Assembly (NCBI RefSeq): GCF_026625045.1
Contig: NZ_CP113089.1
Location: 1,054,001 to 1,118,000, forward strand
Source: Microcella daejeonensis
Lineage (GTDB): Bacteria > Actinomycetota > Actinomycetes > Actinomycetales > Microbacteriaceae
DNA: 64,000 bases
Direction: 5' to 3'
Position numbers and translations under genes: made by a program. The notes under the pieces are model-generated. The model was not told the DNA's origin. It saw only the letters and a list, made by a program, of their open reading frames with translations, and did not search any database. Below are positions 17,683 to 25,573 of this stretch, one piece after another. How positions within the stretch are numbered: the stretch's first letter is position 1; each line of letters opens with the position of its first letter.

Positions 17683-18893
17683 GGGCGGGGATCCTCTCCG
17701 GGGACGGCGGGGACGGCGGGGACGGCGGGGACGGCAGGGCGTGCCGCGGTCGCGGCCCCGCGCGCGGTACGGCCGGCAGACCCCCCGCGCCCGCCGCGGA
17801 CGAGCAGCACGAGCAGCACGACCGATCCGGCGGCGCCGGTGATGAGGCCGACCGGCGGCTGGAACGCCCCCGGCACGAGATGCTGCGCGACGAGGTCGGC
17901 GACGACGATGACGGCGGCTCCGACGAGCGCGGCCGTGCCGAGCGCGGGTCCGCGCCCGCGCAGCCCGCGCGCGATCGGCCCGGCGGCGAAGGCGACGAAG
18001 GCGATCGGTCCGGCGACCGAGACCGCGGCGGCGGCGAGGATGCTCGACACGACCATCGCCCCCACCCGCGTGATGACGGGCCGTGCGCCGAGGGCGCGCG
18101 CCGAGCCGTCGTCGAGCGCCTGCGCGGCGAGCGGGCGCCGCGCGGCGACGAGCACGAGGCCGCAGACCGCGAGGGCGCCCCCGACGATGGCGACCTTCTC
18201 CCACGAGGGCGACCCGACCGAGCCGACGAGCCAGAAGTAGGCGCTCTCGGCCTGGGTGAGGGTGGCGCGGGTGAGGGCGTAGCCGACGATGCCGTTGGCG
18301 AGGAAGGCGACGGCGATGCCGATGACGACGAAGCGGGCGCCGCTGACGCCGCGACCGCTCGCGAGCAGCACGAGCGCGGTGGCGACGAGCGCCCCGACGA
18401 GGGCGGCGCCGGTGACGGCGGTGCCGACGAGGCCGGTGCCGAGCGCGAGCACGGCCGCGGCGGAGGCGCCGCCCGTGACGCCCACGATGTCGGGGCTCGC
18501 GAGGGGGTTGCGCACGACGGACTGCAGCAGGGCTCCGGCGAGGCCCAGCGCGGCCCCCACCACGAGGGCGAGGGCGAGGCGCGGCAGCCGCACGCCCTGC
18601 ACGATGAACTGCGCGCCGCCCGCGCCGTCGAGTCCGAGCAGGCCGGCGACGACCTCGTCGAGGGGGAGGGCGACGGCGCCGAGCGCGAGCGAGAGCATCC
18701 CGCCCGCCACGATGACGAGCAGCAGCGCGCCCGCGACCAGGAGGCCGCGGCGGCGGTCGCGGCGGCGCCCGTGCTCGATCGCGTCGATGGTGGCGAGGCA
18801 GGCGGCGGGCAGGTGCGTCCCGTCGATGGCCGCGGGCGGGCGCGGGGTGGGACCGGGCGGGCGGACGGGGCCGCGCGCGAGAACGCCGGTCAT
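17679..18893 (-). CDS. Iron-siderophore ABC transporter permease (FecCD family), second subunit
   Basis: This FecCD-type permease has about nine to ten membrane segments. LQSVVRNPLASPDIVGVTGGAS is the family signature, and GARPVITRVGAMV the ATPase contact region. The 404-residue product has a longer N-terminus than usual (about 55 residues before the first membrane segment) and an odd C-terminal PAV repeat encoded by a 9-bp tandem repeat. The start at 18893 is 49 bp after the stop of the first permease gene and is less certain than the others. The pair probably forms a heterodimeric channel. Confidence 0.88.
   Translation of the reverse strand: MTGVLARGPVRPPGPTPRPPAAIDGTHLPAACLATIDAIEHGRRRDRRRGLLVAGALLLVIVAGGMLSLALGAVALPLDEVVAGLLGLDGAGGAQFIVQGVRLPRLALALVVGAALGLAGALLQSVVRNPLASPDIVGVTGGASAAAVLALGTGLVGTAVTGAALVGALVATALVLLASGRGVSGARFVVIGIAVAFLANGIVGYALTRATLTQAESAYFWLVGSVGSPSWEKVAIVGGALAVCGLVLVAARRPLAAQALDDGSARALGARPVITRVGAMVVSSILAAAAVSVAGPIAFVAFAAGPIARGLRGRGPALGTAALVGAAVIVVADLVAQHLVPGAFQPPVGLITGAAGSVVLLVLLVRGGRGGSAGRTARGAATAARPAVPAVPAVPAVPGEDPRP
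17701..17736. repeat. Four-copy 9-bp tandem repeat in the permease 3' end
   Basis: Four direct copies of GGGACGGCG (the last ending A) encode the (PAV)n tail of the permease just before its stop. Because the unit is a multiple of three, copy-number changes would alter tail length without frameshift. Confidence 0.85.
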
Positions 18894-18942
18894 GCGCGCG
18901 CCCCGAGGAGCGTGCGAGCGGAGGAGGGGAGCCGTGCGCCGG

Positions 18943-20010
18943 TCATGCGCGCAGCCCTTCGCGCGAGCGCACGAGCAGGATGAGGAGGGGTGCCCCGAGC
19001 GCGGCGATGACGATGCCGGCCTCGAGCTCGCCCGGAGGCACGACGAGGCGGCCGAACACGTCGGCGATGAGCACGAGGGCGGCTCCGGCGACGGCGGCGA
19101 CGGGGATGCGCGCCAGGTGCGAGCCGCCGACGGCGACGCGGGCGGCGTGCGCCCCGACGAGGCCGACGAAGACGATCGGCCCGGCGATCGCGGTGGCCGC
19201 ACCGGCGAGCACGACGATCGCGGCGATGGCGGCGGCGCGCGTCGGCGCGAGGCGGAACCCGAGCCCGCGGGCGACGTCGTCGCCGAGGGCGAGCGCGTCG
19301 AGGGCCCTGGCGAGCAGGGCCGCGCCGACGATGCCGACGGCGATGAGCGGCGCGAGCGCGAGGGCGCCGTCGAGGTCGCGGCCCGTGAGCGAGCCGACCG
19401 TCCAGAAGCGGTAGCGGTCGAGCGTCTCGGGGTCGCCCAGCAGCACGAGGGTCGTGATCGAGCTGAGGCCGGCGGTGACGGCGGCGCCCGCGACGACGAG
19501 CAGGGCGGGATCGCTGCCGACGCGCGAGGTGGCGGCGATCGCGGCGATGAGCGCCGCGGCGGCGAGAGCCCCGAGCAGGCTGAACCCGGCGAGCGCGACG
19601 ACCGAGGTCACCCCGGCGGCGGCGATGCCGAGCACGACCGCGAAGGAGGCGCCCGCGGTGACGCCGAGCAGGCCGGGGTCGGCGATGGGGTTGCGGGTCA
19701 CGCCCTGCATGACGATGCCGGCGACGCCGAGGGCCGCGCCCGCGAGCAGGCCGATCACGGTGCGCGGGATGCGCAGCTCGCGCACCACGACGGCATCGAC
19801 CGAGTCGGGGCCGAGGGCCGCGGGGTCGACGAGCGCGAGCACCGCGACGATCGGGTCGGTCGCCCGCGCCCCGACGGCGAGGCTCAGGGCCACGGCGACG
19901 AGCAGGCCGCCGAGGAGGGCGCCGGCGCCGAGCAGGCGGCGCCCGCTGCGGATCCCCGGTCGCCGCGGCGCCGGAGCGGGCGGGGCGAGCGCGGGGCTGC
20001 TCGCGCTCAC
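18943..20010 (-). CDS. Iron-siderophore ABC transporter permease (FecCD family), first subunit
   Basis: The 355-residue polytopic membrane protein has the family signature MQGVTRNPIADPGLLGVTAGAS and the region RGLGFRLAPTRA. GPIVFVGLVGAHAARVAVGGSH corresponds to the conserved loop near the C-terminus. The GTG start at 20010 overlaps the stop of the siderophore-interacting protein gene (GTGA), so synthesis of the permease is coupled to that of the reductase. It pairs with the second permease and the ATPase encoded downstream. Confidence 0.92.
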   Translation of the reverse strand: MSASSPALAPPAPAPRRPGIRSGRRLLGAGALLGGLLVAVALSLAVGARATDPIVAVLALVDPAALGPDSVDAVVVRELRIPRTVIGLLAGAALGVAGIVMQGVTRNPIADPGLLGVTAGASFAVVLGIAAAGVTSVVALAGFSLLGALAAAALIAAIAATSRVGSDPALLVVAGAAVTAGLSSITTLVLLGDPETLDRYRFWTVGSLTGRDLDGALALAPLIAVGIVGAALLARALDALALGDDVARGLGFRLAPTRAAAIAAIVVLAGAATAIAGPIVFVGLVGAHAARVAVGGSHLARIPVAAVAGAALVLIADVFGRLVVPPGELEAGIVIAALGAPLLILLVRSREGLRA

Positions 20011-21038
20011 TGCCCTTCGCTGCGGCCGTGCCGCCAGTAGCCCATGAAGGCGACGTTCGTGCGGGCGACGCCGACCTCGCTGACCAGGTGGCGGCGCAGC
20101 AGCTTGACGCTCGCCGCCTCGCCCGCGATCCAGGCGTAGAAGTCGCCCGTGGTCGGGTCGACGGGGCTGTCCCAGAGCAGCTCGTGGTCGACGTCCACGT
20201 CGTCGAGGGCATCCGGCGTCGATCGCACGACGCTCGCGAGCTCGGCCGTGTGCCGCGGCAGCCAGCCGCGCACCGCCTGCATGAGCAGCTCCCCCCGCGG
20301 GGCGACGGCCTCGAAGCCCCGCGCGGTCTCGCAGCCGGCGTCGCGGGCGAGCCAGGCGATGCGCGAGGCGCCCTTCGGCACCACGTTCTGGATGTCGGCG
20401 CTCGACGGCACCTCGATGAAGGCCTGCGCGGTGACCCCGGGCTCGAGCGATTCCATGATCGAGCAGATGGCGGGCGCCGCGGTCTCGTCGCCGACGAGCA
20501 GCAGGTGGCGGGCCGCTCCGGGCCGCCAGTCGCAGCCGATGGTCGGGTCGGCGGTGCGGGCGTCGGGGCCGACGATGACGACGGCGTCGCCGACGGATGC
20601 CCGGCGCAGCCAGGCGGCGGCCGGCCCGTCCACCGCTCCCGGCACCGGCGGGTGCAGCACCATGTCGACGTCGAGCTGCCGGCGTCCGGGGCGGATGCTG
20701 CGCACCGTGTACGTGCGGAACGCGGGCCGCTCGCCCTCGGGCAGCGCGCGCCAGCGGGCGTACCAGCCGCCCTCGCGGATGCACTGCTCGTCGTGCTGGC
20801 CGAGATCGGGCATCCCGCCGCCCTCGAGGGGCAGCACGAGCTTGATGCGCTGATCGAGCCCCGTCGGCGCGAACACGTCGAAGTCGGAGCCCGTGAACGT
20901 CACCCGCACGAGGTGCGGGCTCAGCGGCAGAACCCGTTCGACGACCGCGGCGAAGGGGCGGTACGCGGGGTACTCGACGGTCGGCGCGGCGGTCGCATCG
21001 ACGGCGGCCGGCATCGCACTCGCGGGTGAGGTAAGCAT
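20007..21038 (-). CDS. Siderophore-interacting protein, FAD-dependent ferric-siderophore reductase
   Basis: This SIP/ViuB-family reductase releases iron from imported ferric siderophore. The FAD motif is RTYTVR (108-113), an NAD(P)-region follows at LLLVGDETAAPAI, and the C-terminal YAWIAGEAASVKLLRRHLV is typical. The ATG at 21038 lies 6 nt after a CATACT box and inside a DtxR-type box, so translation is probably leaderless. An ATG at 21014 would give a product eight residues shorter. It heads the operon with the two permeases and the ATPase, which ties reduction directly to uptake. Confidence 0.93.
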   Translation of the reverse strand: MLTSPASAMPAAVDATAAPTVEYPAYRPFAAVVERVLPLSPHLVRVTFTGSDFDVFAPTGLDQRIKLVLPLEGGGMPDLGQHDEQCIREGGWYARWRALPEGERPAFRTYTVRSIRPGRRQLDVDMVLHPPVPGAVDGPAAAWLRRASVGDAVVIVGPDARTADPTIGCDWRPGAARHLLLVGDETAAPAICSIMESLEPGVTAQAFIEVPSSADIQNVVPKGASRIAWLARDAGCETARGFEAVAPRGELLMQAVRGWLPRHTAELASVVRSTPDALDDVDVDHELLWDSPVDPTTGDFYAWIAGEAASVKLLRRHLVSEVGVARTNVAFMGYWRHGRSEGQ

Positions 21039-21050
21039 TACCTAAGTATG
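21027..21050 (-). promoter_or_regulatory. DtxR/IdeR-type iron box overlapping -10 and start codon of the siderophore operon
   Basis: TGAGGTAAGCATTACCTAA (21027-21045) is a 19-bp DtxR-like palindrome. On the minus strand CATACT (21045-21050) is the likely -10, with the ATG at 21038 lying 6 nt downstream. Repressor bound here would cover the transcription start and the initiation codon. Confidence 0.78.
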
Positions 21051-21131
21051 CAGGAACGCCGCGGCGACGCGCGAGTCGGGATGCCCTGGGAATAGTCTCC
21101 ACGCAACCTGCAGGCCGCCCGTGCCCGCGAC

Positions 21132-21137
21132 TACGCT
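21132..21137 (+). promoter_or_regulatory. Candidate -10 box (TACGCT) for the small envelope gene cluster
   Basis: TACGCT would start a transcript near 21144 with a leader of about 50 nt. A clear AGGAGA ribosome binding site lies just before the ATG at 21196. Confidence 0.45.
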
Positions 21138-21195
21138 GGGAGGCCGCGCACCGGTGTCTCACCGGTCGCGCGGCTGACGATACGAGGAGACGACT

Positions 21196-21543
21196 ATGCG
21201 CGGAAAGATCCTGTTCCTGACCGGTATCGGCGTGGGCTACGTGCTCGGCGCGAAGGCCGGTCGCGAGCGCTACAACCAGATCAAGCGCACCGCCGACAGG
21301 CTCTGGAGCGACCCCCGCGTGCAGCAGCGCGTCGACCAGGTCGAGGACTTCGTCAAGGAGAAGGGGCCGGAGGTCGCCGAGTTCGTGGGCGACAACGCCA
21401 AAAAGCTCGCTTCGCAGGTGACCGGCCGCGGCTCGTCGAGCACCAGCGGCTCGAGCCGCTCGGGTTCCGGCACGGCGGCCAAGACCACGCGCTCGACCAA
21501 GAGCTCGACCGCGAAGGGCTCGAGCAGCTCGAGCTCCTCCTGA
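21196..21543 (+). CDS. YtxH-like small membrane protein
   Basis: This 115-residue protein starts with one membrane segment (ILFLTGIGVGYVLGAKAG), followed by an amphipathic helix (RERYNQIKRTADRLWSDPRVQQRVDQV) and a low-complexity Ser/Thr/Lys tail. The glycine-rich segment followed by a coiled helix is typical of YtxH-type proteins, which are linked to general stress in other Gram-positive bacteria. Its N-terminal half resembles the product of the gene at 55931-56224. AGGAGA precedes the ATG. Two further small membrane protein genes follow within 30 bp, forming one operon. Confidence 0.78.
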   Translation: MRGKILFLTGIGVGYVLGAKAGRERYNQIKRTADRLWSDPRVQQRVDQVEDFVKEKGPEVAEFVGDNAKKLASQVTGRGSSSTSGSSRSGSGTAAKTTRSTKSSTAKGSSSSSSS

Positions 21544-21554
21544 TCGGCGCCGAC

Positions 21555-21959
21555 ATGACCGACCCCCGTCAGAGCGGCGAGCGCAAGGGCCTGTTCGCCC
21601 TCATCGCCGACGTGCCCCGACTGATCGGAGACCTCGTGCGCGCTGAGATCCAGGCGGCGAAGGATGAGATCGCCGGCAAGCTCAAGGCCGCCGGCATCGG
21701 CGCCGGGCTGCTCGTCGGCGCCGGGCTATTCGCGCTGCTCGCGCTCATCGTGCTGCTCTTCGCCGCGGTGCTGGGCCTCGCGACCGTGATGCCCGCGTGG
21801 GCCGCCGCCCTCATCGTCGGCGGTGCGCTGCTGCTCATCGCCGTGCTCGTCGCCCTCATCGGCATCGCCGCGCTCAAGCGCGGCGTGCCCCCCATGCCCA
21901 CCGACACGATGGACAGTGTCAAGGAAGACGTCCGCGCCGTGCGCGGACTCAGGAAGTAG
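21555..21959 (+). CDS. Phage holin family (superfamily III-like) membrane protein
   Basis: The 134-residue protein has a short cytoplasmic N-terminal helix (LIADVPRLIGDLVRAEIQAAKDEIAGKL) and two strongly hydrophobic segments, then a short charged tail. This matches actinobacterial proteins annotated as phage holin family (DUF1469-type), which occur beside YtxH and DUF3618 genes and are not phage-derived. It begins 11 bp after the YtxH-like gene. A role in envelope maintenance is inferred only. Confidence 0.75.
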   Translation: MTDPRQSGERKGLFALIADVPRLIGDLVRAEIQAAKDEIAGKLKAAGIGAGLLVGAGLFALLALIVLLFAAVLGLATVMPAWAAALIVGGALLLIAVLVALIGIAALKRGVPPMPTDTMDSVKEDVRAVRGLRK

Positions 21960-21968
21960 AGGCCAGCC

Positions 21969-22253
21969 ATGACCGACGCCCAGAACCCCAGCAGCACCGA
22001 GAAGTCCATCGACAGCGCCGTCGCCCACGCGAAGGAGGCCGTCACCGACTCCGTGGAGGCGACCCGCGCGCAGCTCGAGCACACGCTCGACGCGATCGAG
22101 GACCGCCTCGACGTGAAGAAGCGCAGCGAGGAGCTCTACGCCAAGGCGCAGCGCTCGTACGACGAGAACCCCGTGCCGTGGATCGTCGGCGCGACCGCCG
22201 TCGCCGTGGGCCTCGTCGGGCTCATCGCCTGGGCCATCTTCAGCGACGACTGA
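21969..22253 (+). CDS. DUF3618-like small membrane protein
   Basis: The 94-residue product has a helical N-terminus (ATRAQLEHTLDAIEDRLDVKKR) typical of DUF3618 proteins and one C-terminal membrane segment (WIVGATAVAVGLVGLIAWAIF). It is the third gene of the operon, 9 bp after the holin-like gene. The order YtxH-like, holin-like, DUF3618 is common in actinobacteria, but its molecular role is unknown. A nested hairpin follows the gene. Confidence 0.78.
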   Translation: MTDAQNPSSTEKSIDSAVAHAKEAVTDSVEATRAQLEHTLDAIEDRLDVKKRSEELYAKAQRSYDENPVPWIVGATAVAVGLVGLIAWAIFSDD

Positions 22254-22329
22254 CCACGACGACGGAGCACGACGACTGAGCTGTGCGCGGCCCGAGCGCC
22301 GCTCGATCGCGCCGCCGCGTCATCCCCTC

Positions 22330-22365
22330 GCGCCGCCCCTCGCCGATTCGGCGGGTGGGCGGCGC
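22330..22365 (+). terminator. Nested hairpin after the small envelope operon
   Basis: GCGCCGCCC (22330-22338) pairs with GGGCGGCGC (22357-22365), and CGCCG-ATT-CGGCG forms an inner stem. It separates the DUF3618 gene from hemD. Confidence 0.65.
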
Positions 22366-22416
22366 GGCGGTTAACCGGATCGTGATGCTCTCGATTAGGG
22401 TTCCCGGCCGCACAGG

Positions 22417-23262
22417 GTGATGATGGTCGGGATGTCCCTTCCGAGCGATGCGATCATCGACCGCACCCCCACCGGGGCCCTGCCGGTGATCAAGCCCCTT
22501 CTCGGCTGGCGCGTGCTCGTTCCACGCGGCGGCAAATGGGGCGACGGCATTTCCGCCGCCCTGCGCACTCTCGGCGCCATCCCCGTCGTCGCCCCGCTCA
22601 TCAACTTCGCCGGCACCGAGAACCCCGAGCAGCTGGCCGCCGAGCTCGACCGTCTGCAGTCCGGCGAGTACGGCTGGCTCGTCGTGACGAGCGCCACCAC
22701 CGTCGACGTGCTCATGAGCCAGGGCGTGCGCCTGCCCGAGCGCACGCGCGTCGCCGCCGTCGGCGAGACGACCGCCCACGCTCTGCAGCTGGCCGGCTAC
22801 CGGGTCGACTTCGTTCCCGGCGACCACTCGGCCCGCGGCCTCGTCAAGGAGTGGCCGGGCACCCAGGCCGACGGCCCCGTGCTCATCCCGCAGAGCGAGA
22901 TCGCCGAGCCCACGCTCGTCAGCGGGCTCTCCGCCGCCGGCATCGACGCCCGCTTCGTCAGCGCGTACCGCACCATCGGCACCGCCGCCCCGGCGGCCGT
23001 CGTGCACGACGTCGCCGCCGGCCGCATCAACGCCCTGCTCGTCAGCTCGGGCAGCGTCGCCCGGCAGATCGCCGAGCAGTTCTCCCCCCTGCCGAGCAGC
23101 ACGGTCTGCATCTGCATCGGCCCCCGCACGGCCTTCGACGCCCGCGCCGCCGGCCTCACGGTGCAGGGCATCGCCGAGGAGCGCTCGAGCGCGGCGCTCG
23201 TGCGCGCGCTCTCCGACTACGTGCTCGAGTCGGGCGACGTGCGCCCTCCCGCGGCCCGGTAG
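22417..23262 (+). CDS. hemD: Uroporphyrinogen-III synthase
   Basis: HemD cyclises hydroxymethylbilane to uroporphyrinogen III, the step between HemC and HemE. The two-lobed 281-residue protein has the typical LLGWRVLVPRGGKWGDGISAAL start, an LVVTSATTVDVLM segment, a VAAVGETTAHALQLAGYRVDFVP segment and a C-terminal IGPRTAFDARAAGLTVQGIAEE. The first initiation codon is the GTG at 22417; ATGs at 22420, 22423 and 22432 are equally possible. A TAGGGT box at 22396-22401 is a likely -10. The gene stands apart from the main heme operon, separated by iron uptake genes. Confidence 0.88.
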   Translation: MMMVGMSLPSDAIIDRTPTGALPVIKPLLGWRVLVPRGGKWGDGISAALRTLGAIPVVAPLINFAGTENPEQLAAELDRLQSGEYGWLVVTSATTVDVLMSQGVRLPERTRVAAVGETTAHALQLAGYRVDFVPGDHSARGLVKEWPGTQADGPVLIPQSEIAEPTLVSGLSAAGIDARFVSAYRTIGTAAPAAVVHDVAAGRINALLVSSGSVARQIAEQFSPLPSSTVCICIGPRTAFDARAAGLTVQGIAEERSSAALVRALSDYVLESGDVRPPAAR

Positions 23263-23292
23263 GCGGCGGGCGGCGGTACGACGCCTCGTATC

Positions 23293-23316
23293 GGGATGCC
23301 GCGGCCGGGGCATCCC
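23293..23316. terminator. Hairpin between hemD and pfkA
   Basis: GGGATGCC (23293-23300) pairs with GGCATCCC (23309-23316) around an 8-nt loop. Two direct copies of CATGCCGGCCGC follow at 23321 and 23336. The site lies between converging genes. Confidence 0.6.
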
Positions 23317-23379
23317 GCACCATGCCGGCCGCATCATGCCGGCCGCGGCGGCGCCGACCGCGGCTCAGCCGGCGGCGGC

Positions 23380-24405
23380 TCAGCCGAAGAGCAGGGCGGC
23401 CTCGTCGTAGCGATCCTGCGGCACCGTCTTGAGCTTTCCGAGGGCGTTCTCGAAGGGCACGTGCACGATCTCGGTGCCCTTGAGCGCGACCATCTGGCCC
23501 CAGTGGCCGTCGTTGACGCTGCGCACGGCGGCCATGCCGAGGCGCGTGGCCAGCACGCGGTCGAAGGCGCTCGGCGTGCCGCCGCGCTGGATGTGGCCGA
23601 GCGTGGTCGCGCGGGTCTCGATGCCGGTGCGGTGCTCGATGAGCGGGGCGATCTGCTCGCCGATGCCGCCGAGACGGGGGCGGCCGAAGGCGTCGAGGCC
23701 GCGCTCGGAGTGCGGGTCGTCCATCGAGTCGAGCGTGAAGCCCTCGGCGACGACGACGAGCGGCGCGCGACCGCGGTCGTAGGCGCTCGTGACCCACTCC
23801 ACGAGCTGGTCGAGGCTCGTGCGCTGCTCGGGGATGAGGATGGCGTGGGCGCCGGCGGCCATGCCCGAGTGCAGGGCGATCCAGCCGACGTGGCGGCCCA
23901 TGACCTCGGCCACCATGCAGCGGTTGTGGGCGTCGCCCGTGGTGCGCAGGCGGTCCATGGCCTCGGTGGCGATGCCGACGGCGGTGTCGAAGCCGAAGGT
24001 GTAGTCGGTGGCGTCGAGGTCGTTGTCGACGGTCTTCGGAACCCCGACGATGCGCACGCCCTCGTCGGTGAGGCGCTTGGCGGCCGCGAGGGTGCCCTCG
24101 CCGCCGATCGCGATGATGGCGTCGAGACCGTTCTCGGTCATCACCTCGTTGATGCGGTCGACGCCGCCGCGGCCCTCGAAGGGGTTGGTACGGCTCGTGC
24201 CGAGGATGGTGCCGCCCTGCTTGCTGACGCCCTTCACCTCGTGCCGGCCGAGGGGCATGGTGTCGTTCTCGACGAGGCCCCTCCAGCCGTCCTTGAAGCC
24301 GAGGAACTCGTGGCCGTGCACGGTCTCGCCCGTCAGCACGGCTCCGCGGATGACGGCGTTCAGACCGGGGGCGTCGCCGCCCGACGTCAGCATTCCAATG
24401 CGCAT
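23380..24405 (-). CDS. pfkA: 6-phosphofructokinase
   Basis: PfkA phosphorylates fructose-6-phosphate to the 1,6-bisphosphate, the committed step of glycolysis. The 341-residue protein has TSGGDAPGLNAVIRG at the N-terminus, GGEGTL (101-106) and PKTVDNDL (123-130). Glycine after the glutamate of GGEGT favours ATP over pyrophosphate as donor, although the actinobacterial subgroup includes both types. The ATG at 24405 begins the conserved MRIGMLTSGG; the longer open frame upstream is not conserved-looking. A TTAGAT hexamer 6 nt before it suggests a leaderless start. Confidence 0.93.
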   Translation of the reverse strand: MRIGMLTSGGDAPGLNAVIRGAVLTGETVHGHEFLGFKDGWRGLVENDTMPLGRHEVKGVSKQGGTILGTSRTNPFEGRGGVDRINEVMTENGLDAIIAIGGEGTLAAAKRLTDEGVRIVGVPKTVDNDLDATDYTFGFDTAVGIATEAMDRLRTTGDAHNRCMVAEVMGRHVGWIALHSGMAAGAHAILIPEQRTSLDQLVEWVTSAYDRGRAPLVVVAEGFTLDSMDDPHSERGLDAFGRPRLGGIGEQIAPLIEHRTGIETRATTLGHIQRGGTPSAFDRVLATRLGMAAVRSVNDGHWGQMVALKGTEIVHVPFENALGKLKTVPQDRYDEAALLFG

Positions 24406-24530
24406 AGCCCTATCTAAGTGCGTGCGGGGCGCTGCCGCGAAACGAGCGGGAGTCGTTCGCCCCCGATCGATCCTGGGGGCGGACTGTGCGATGGGCAGCG
24501 CTCCCCGTGGCCATGAGGAAGCGTCGCCGA

Positions 24531-24593
24531 TACAGTCATCCCGGGCGGGATGCAGCACTCCTGCTCGTCCGACCGAATTCCGACCACCAGGAG
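24531..24593 (+). promoter_or_regulatory. Candidate -10 (TACAGT) and ribosome binding site of the DUF4190 gene
   Basis: TACAGT (24531-24536) would start a transcript with a leader of about 60 nt. AGGAG (24589-24593) lies 7 nt before the ATG at 24601 and decides that start. Confidence 0.5.
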
Positions 24594-24600
24594 CCCCGCC

Positions 24601-25002
24601 ATGACCGACGCACCCCCTCCCGCCCAGCCCGCCTACAACCAGCAGCCCGCCGCCTACGGCATGAACGGCGCCACCGGCCCCGCGGGCTCGCCCTCGACCG
24701 GTGAGGACCCGGGTCGCGTGCTCGGCATCGTCGCCCTCGTGCTGGCGTTCCTCTTCTCCCTCGCCGGCCTCATCACGGGCATCATCGCGCGCAACAAGTC
24801 GAAGGCGGCCGGGTACTCCAACGGCTTCGCGAAGTGGGCCATCATCCTGTCGATCGTCTTCATGGTGCTCGGCGTGATCGCGGCCATCGTCCTCGTCGTG
24901 GGCGGGGCCGCGCTGGTCGGCGGCGCGATCGAACAGGCCTGCCAGGGCCTCGAGCCGGGCACCTACCCCACCACCACGGGCGAGAGCATCACCTGCCCGT
25001 AG
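24601..25002 (+). CDS. DUF4190-like two-helix membrane protein
   Basis: The 133-residue protein has a Pro/Ala/Gln-rich cytoplasmic N-terminus, then two membrane segments flanking the hairpin turn IIARNKSKAAGYSNGFAKW, as in DUF4190 proteins. The short C-terminal tail has two cysteines (EQACQGLE and ITCP) and probably faces outside. AGGAG 7 nt upstream supports the start. The function is unknown. A strong terminator follows it. Confidence 0.78.
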   Translation: MTDAPPPAQPAYNQQPAAYGMNGATGPAGSPSTGEDPGRVLGIVALVLAFLFSLAGLITGIIARNKSKAAGYSNGFAKWAIILSIVFMVLGVIAAIVLVVGGAALVGGAIEQACQGLEPGTYPTTTGESITCP

Positions 25003-25020
25003 TCACCGCGTCACCATGAC

Positions 25021-25054
25021 GGGGCGGTCGGATGCGCGAGCATCCGGCCGCCCC
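25021..25054 (+). terminator. Strong hairpin terminator
   Basis: A 15-bp stem with one G-U type pair runs from GGGGCGGTCGGATGC (25021-25035) to GCATCCGGCCGCCCC (25040-25054) with a 4-nt loop. It directly follows the DUF4190-like gene. Confidence 0.8.
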
Positions 25055-25155
25055 GTTCCCGTCGGCGGGGCGGGATGCTCGCCGCGCGCTCCCGGGGGCC
25101 CGAGCCGGGCATCCTGCAGCCGGGGGCCGCGCACCGCGCGCTCAGCCGTCGCCCC

Positions 25156-25161
25156 TAGTTT
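25156..25161 (+). promoter_or_regulatory. -10 box (TAGTTT), leaderless start
   Basis: TAGTTT ends 7 nt before the ATG at 25169, and no ribosome binding site is present. Confidence 0.6.
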
Positions 25162-25168
25162 TCTCGGC

Positions 25169-25573
25169 ATGAGCACCTCCGCGCCCTCCCCGCTGCTCGC
25201 CCTCGGCGATGAGACCTACGTGCTGCTGACGACGACCCGCCGATCCGGCGTCGACGTGCCGACCGCGGTGTGGGTCGGACGCGACGGGGACGAGCTCATC
25301 GTCACGACCGCGGCGTCCGCCGGCAAGACGAAGCGCATCCGGCACACCTCGCGGGTCACCCTGCAGGCCTGCGATCGCGCCGGGAACCCGACCGCCGGAG
25401 CCCCGGTCATCGAGGGCCGGGCCGTCGTCGATGACAGCGATGCGGCCCGGGTGCGGCTCGACGCGCTCTTCGCCAAGAAGTACGGCGCCGCCTACAAGGC
25501 CATCCGCGCGATGAGCAGGCTGCGCGGCCGCAGCCGCTCCGAGTCGGTGGTGCTGCGCATCATGGAGCCGTGA
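25169..25573 (+). CDS. PPOX-class F420-type oxidoreductase
   Basis: This 134-residue protein resembles the small split-barrel F420-dependent reductases that are widespread in actinobacteria. It has LGDETYVLLTTTRRSGVDVPTAVWV, then GKTKRIRHTSRVTLQACD, the usual cofactor-phosphate region, and a C-terminal LFAKKYGAAYKAIRAMSRLRG. The electron acceptor is unknown. The start is fixed by the leaderless -10 spacing. Its stop overlaps the GTG of the next gene (GTGA), so it is coupled to a DNA glycosylase. Confidence 0.82.
   Translation: MSTSAPSPLLALGDETYVLLTTTRRSGVDVPTAVWVGRDGDELIVTTAASAGKTKRIRHTSRVTLQACDRAGNPTAGAPVIEGRAVVDDSDAARVRLDALFAKKYGAAYKAIRAMSRLRGRSRSESVVLRIMEP

Noticed and set aside
21555..21959. 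Prophage remnant because of the holin-like protein
   Set aside because: No other phage genes are present, and this gene type occurs with YtxH and DUF3618 genes in many actinobacterial chromosomes.
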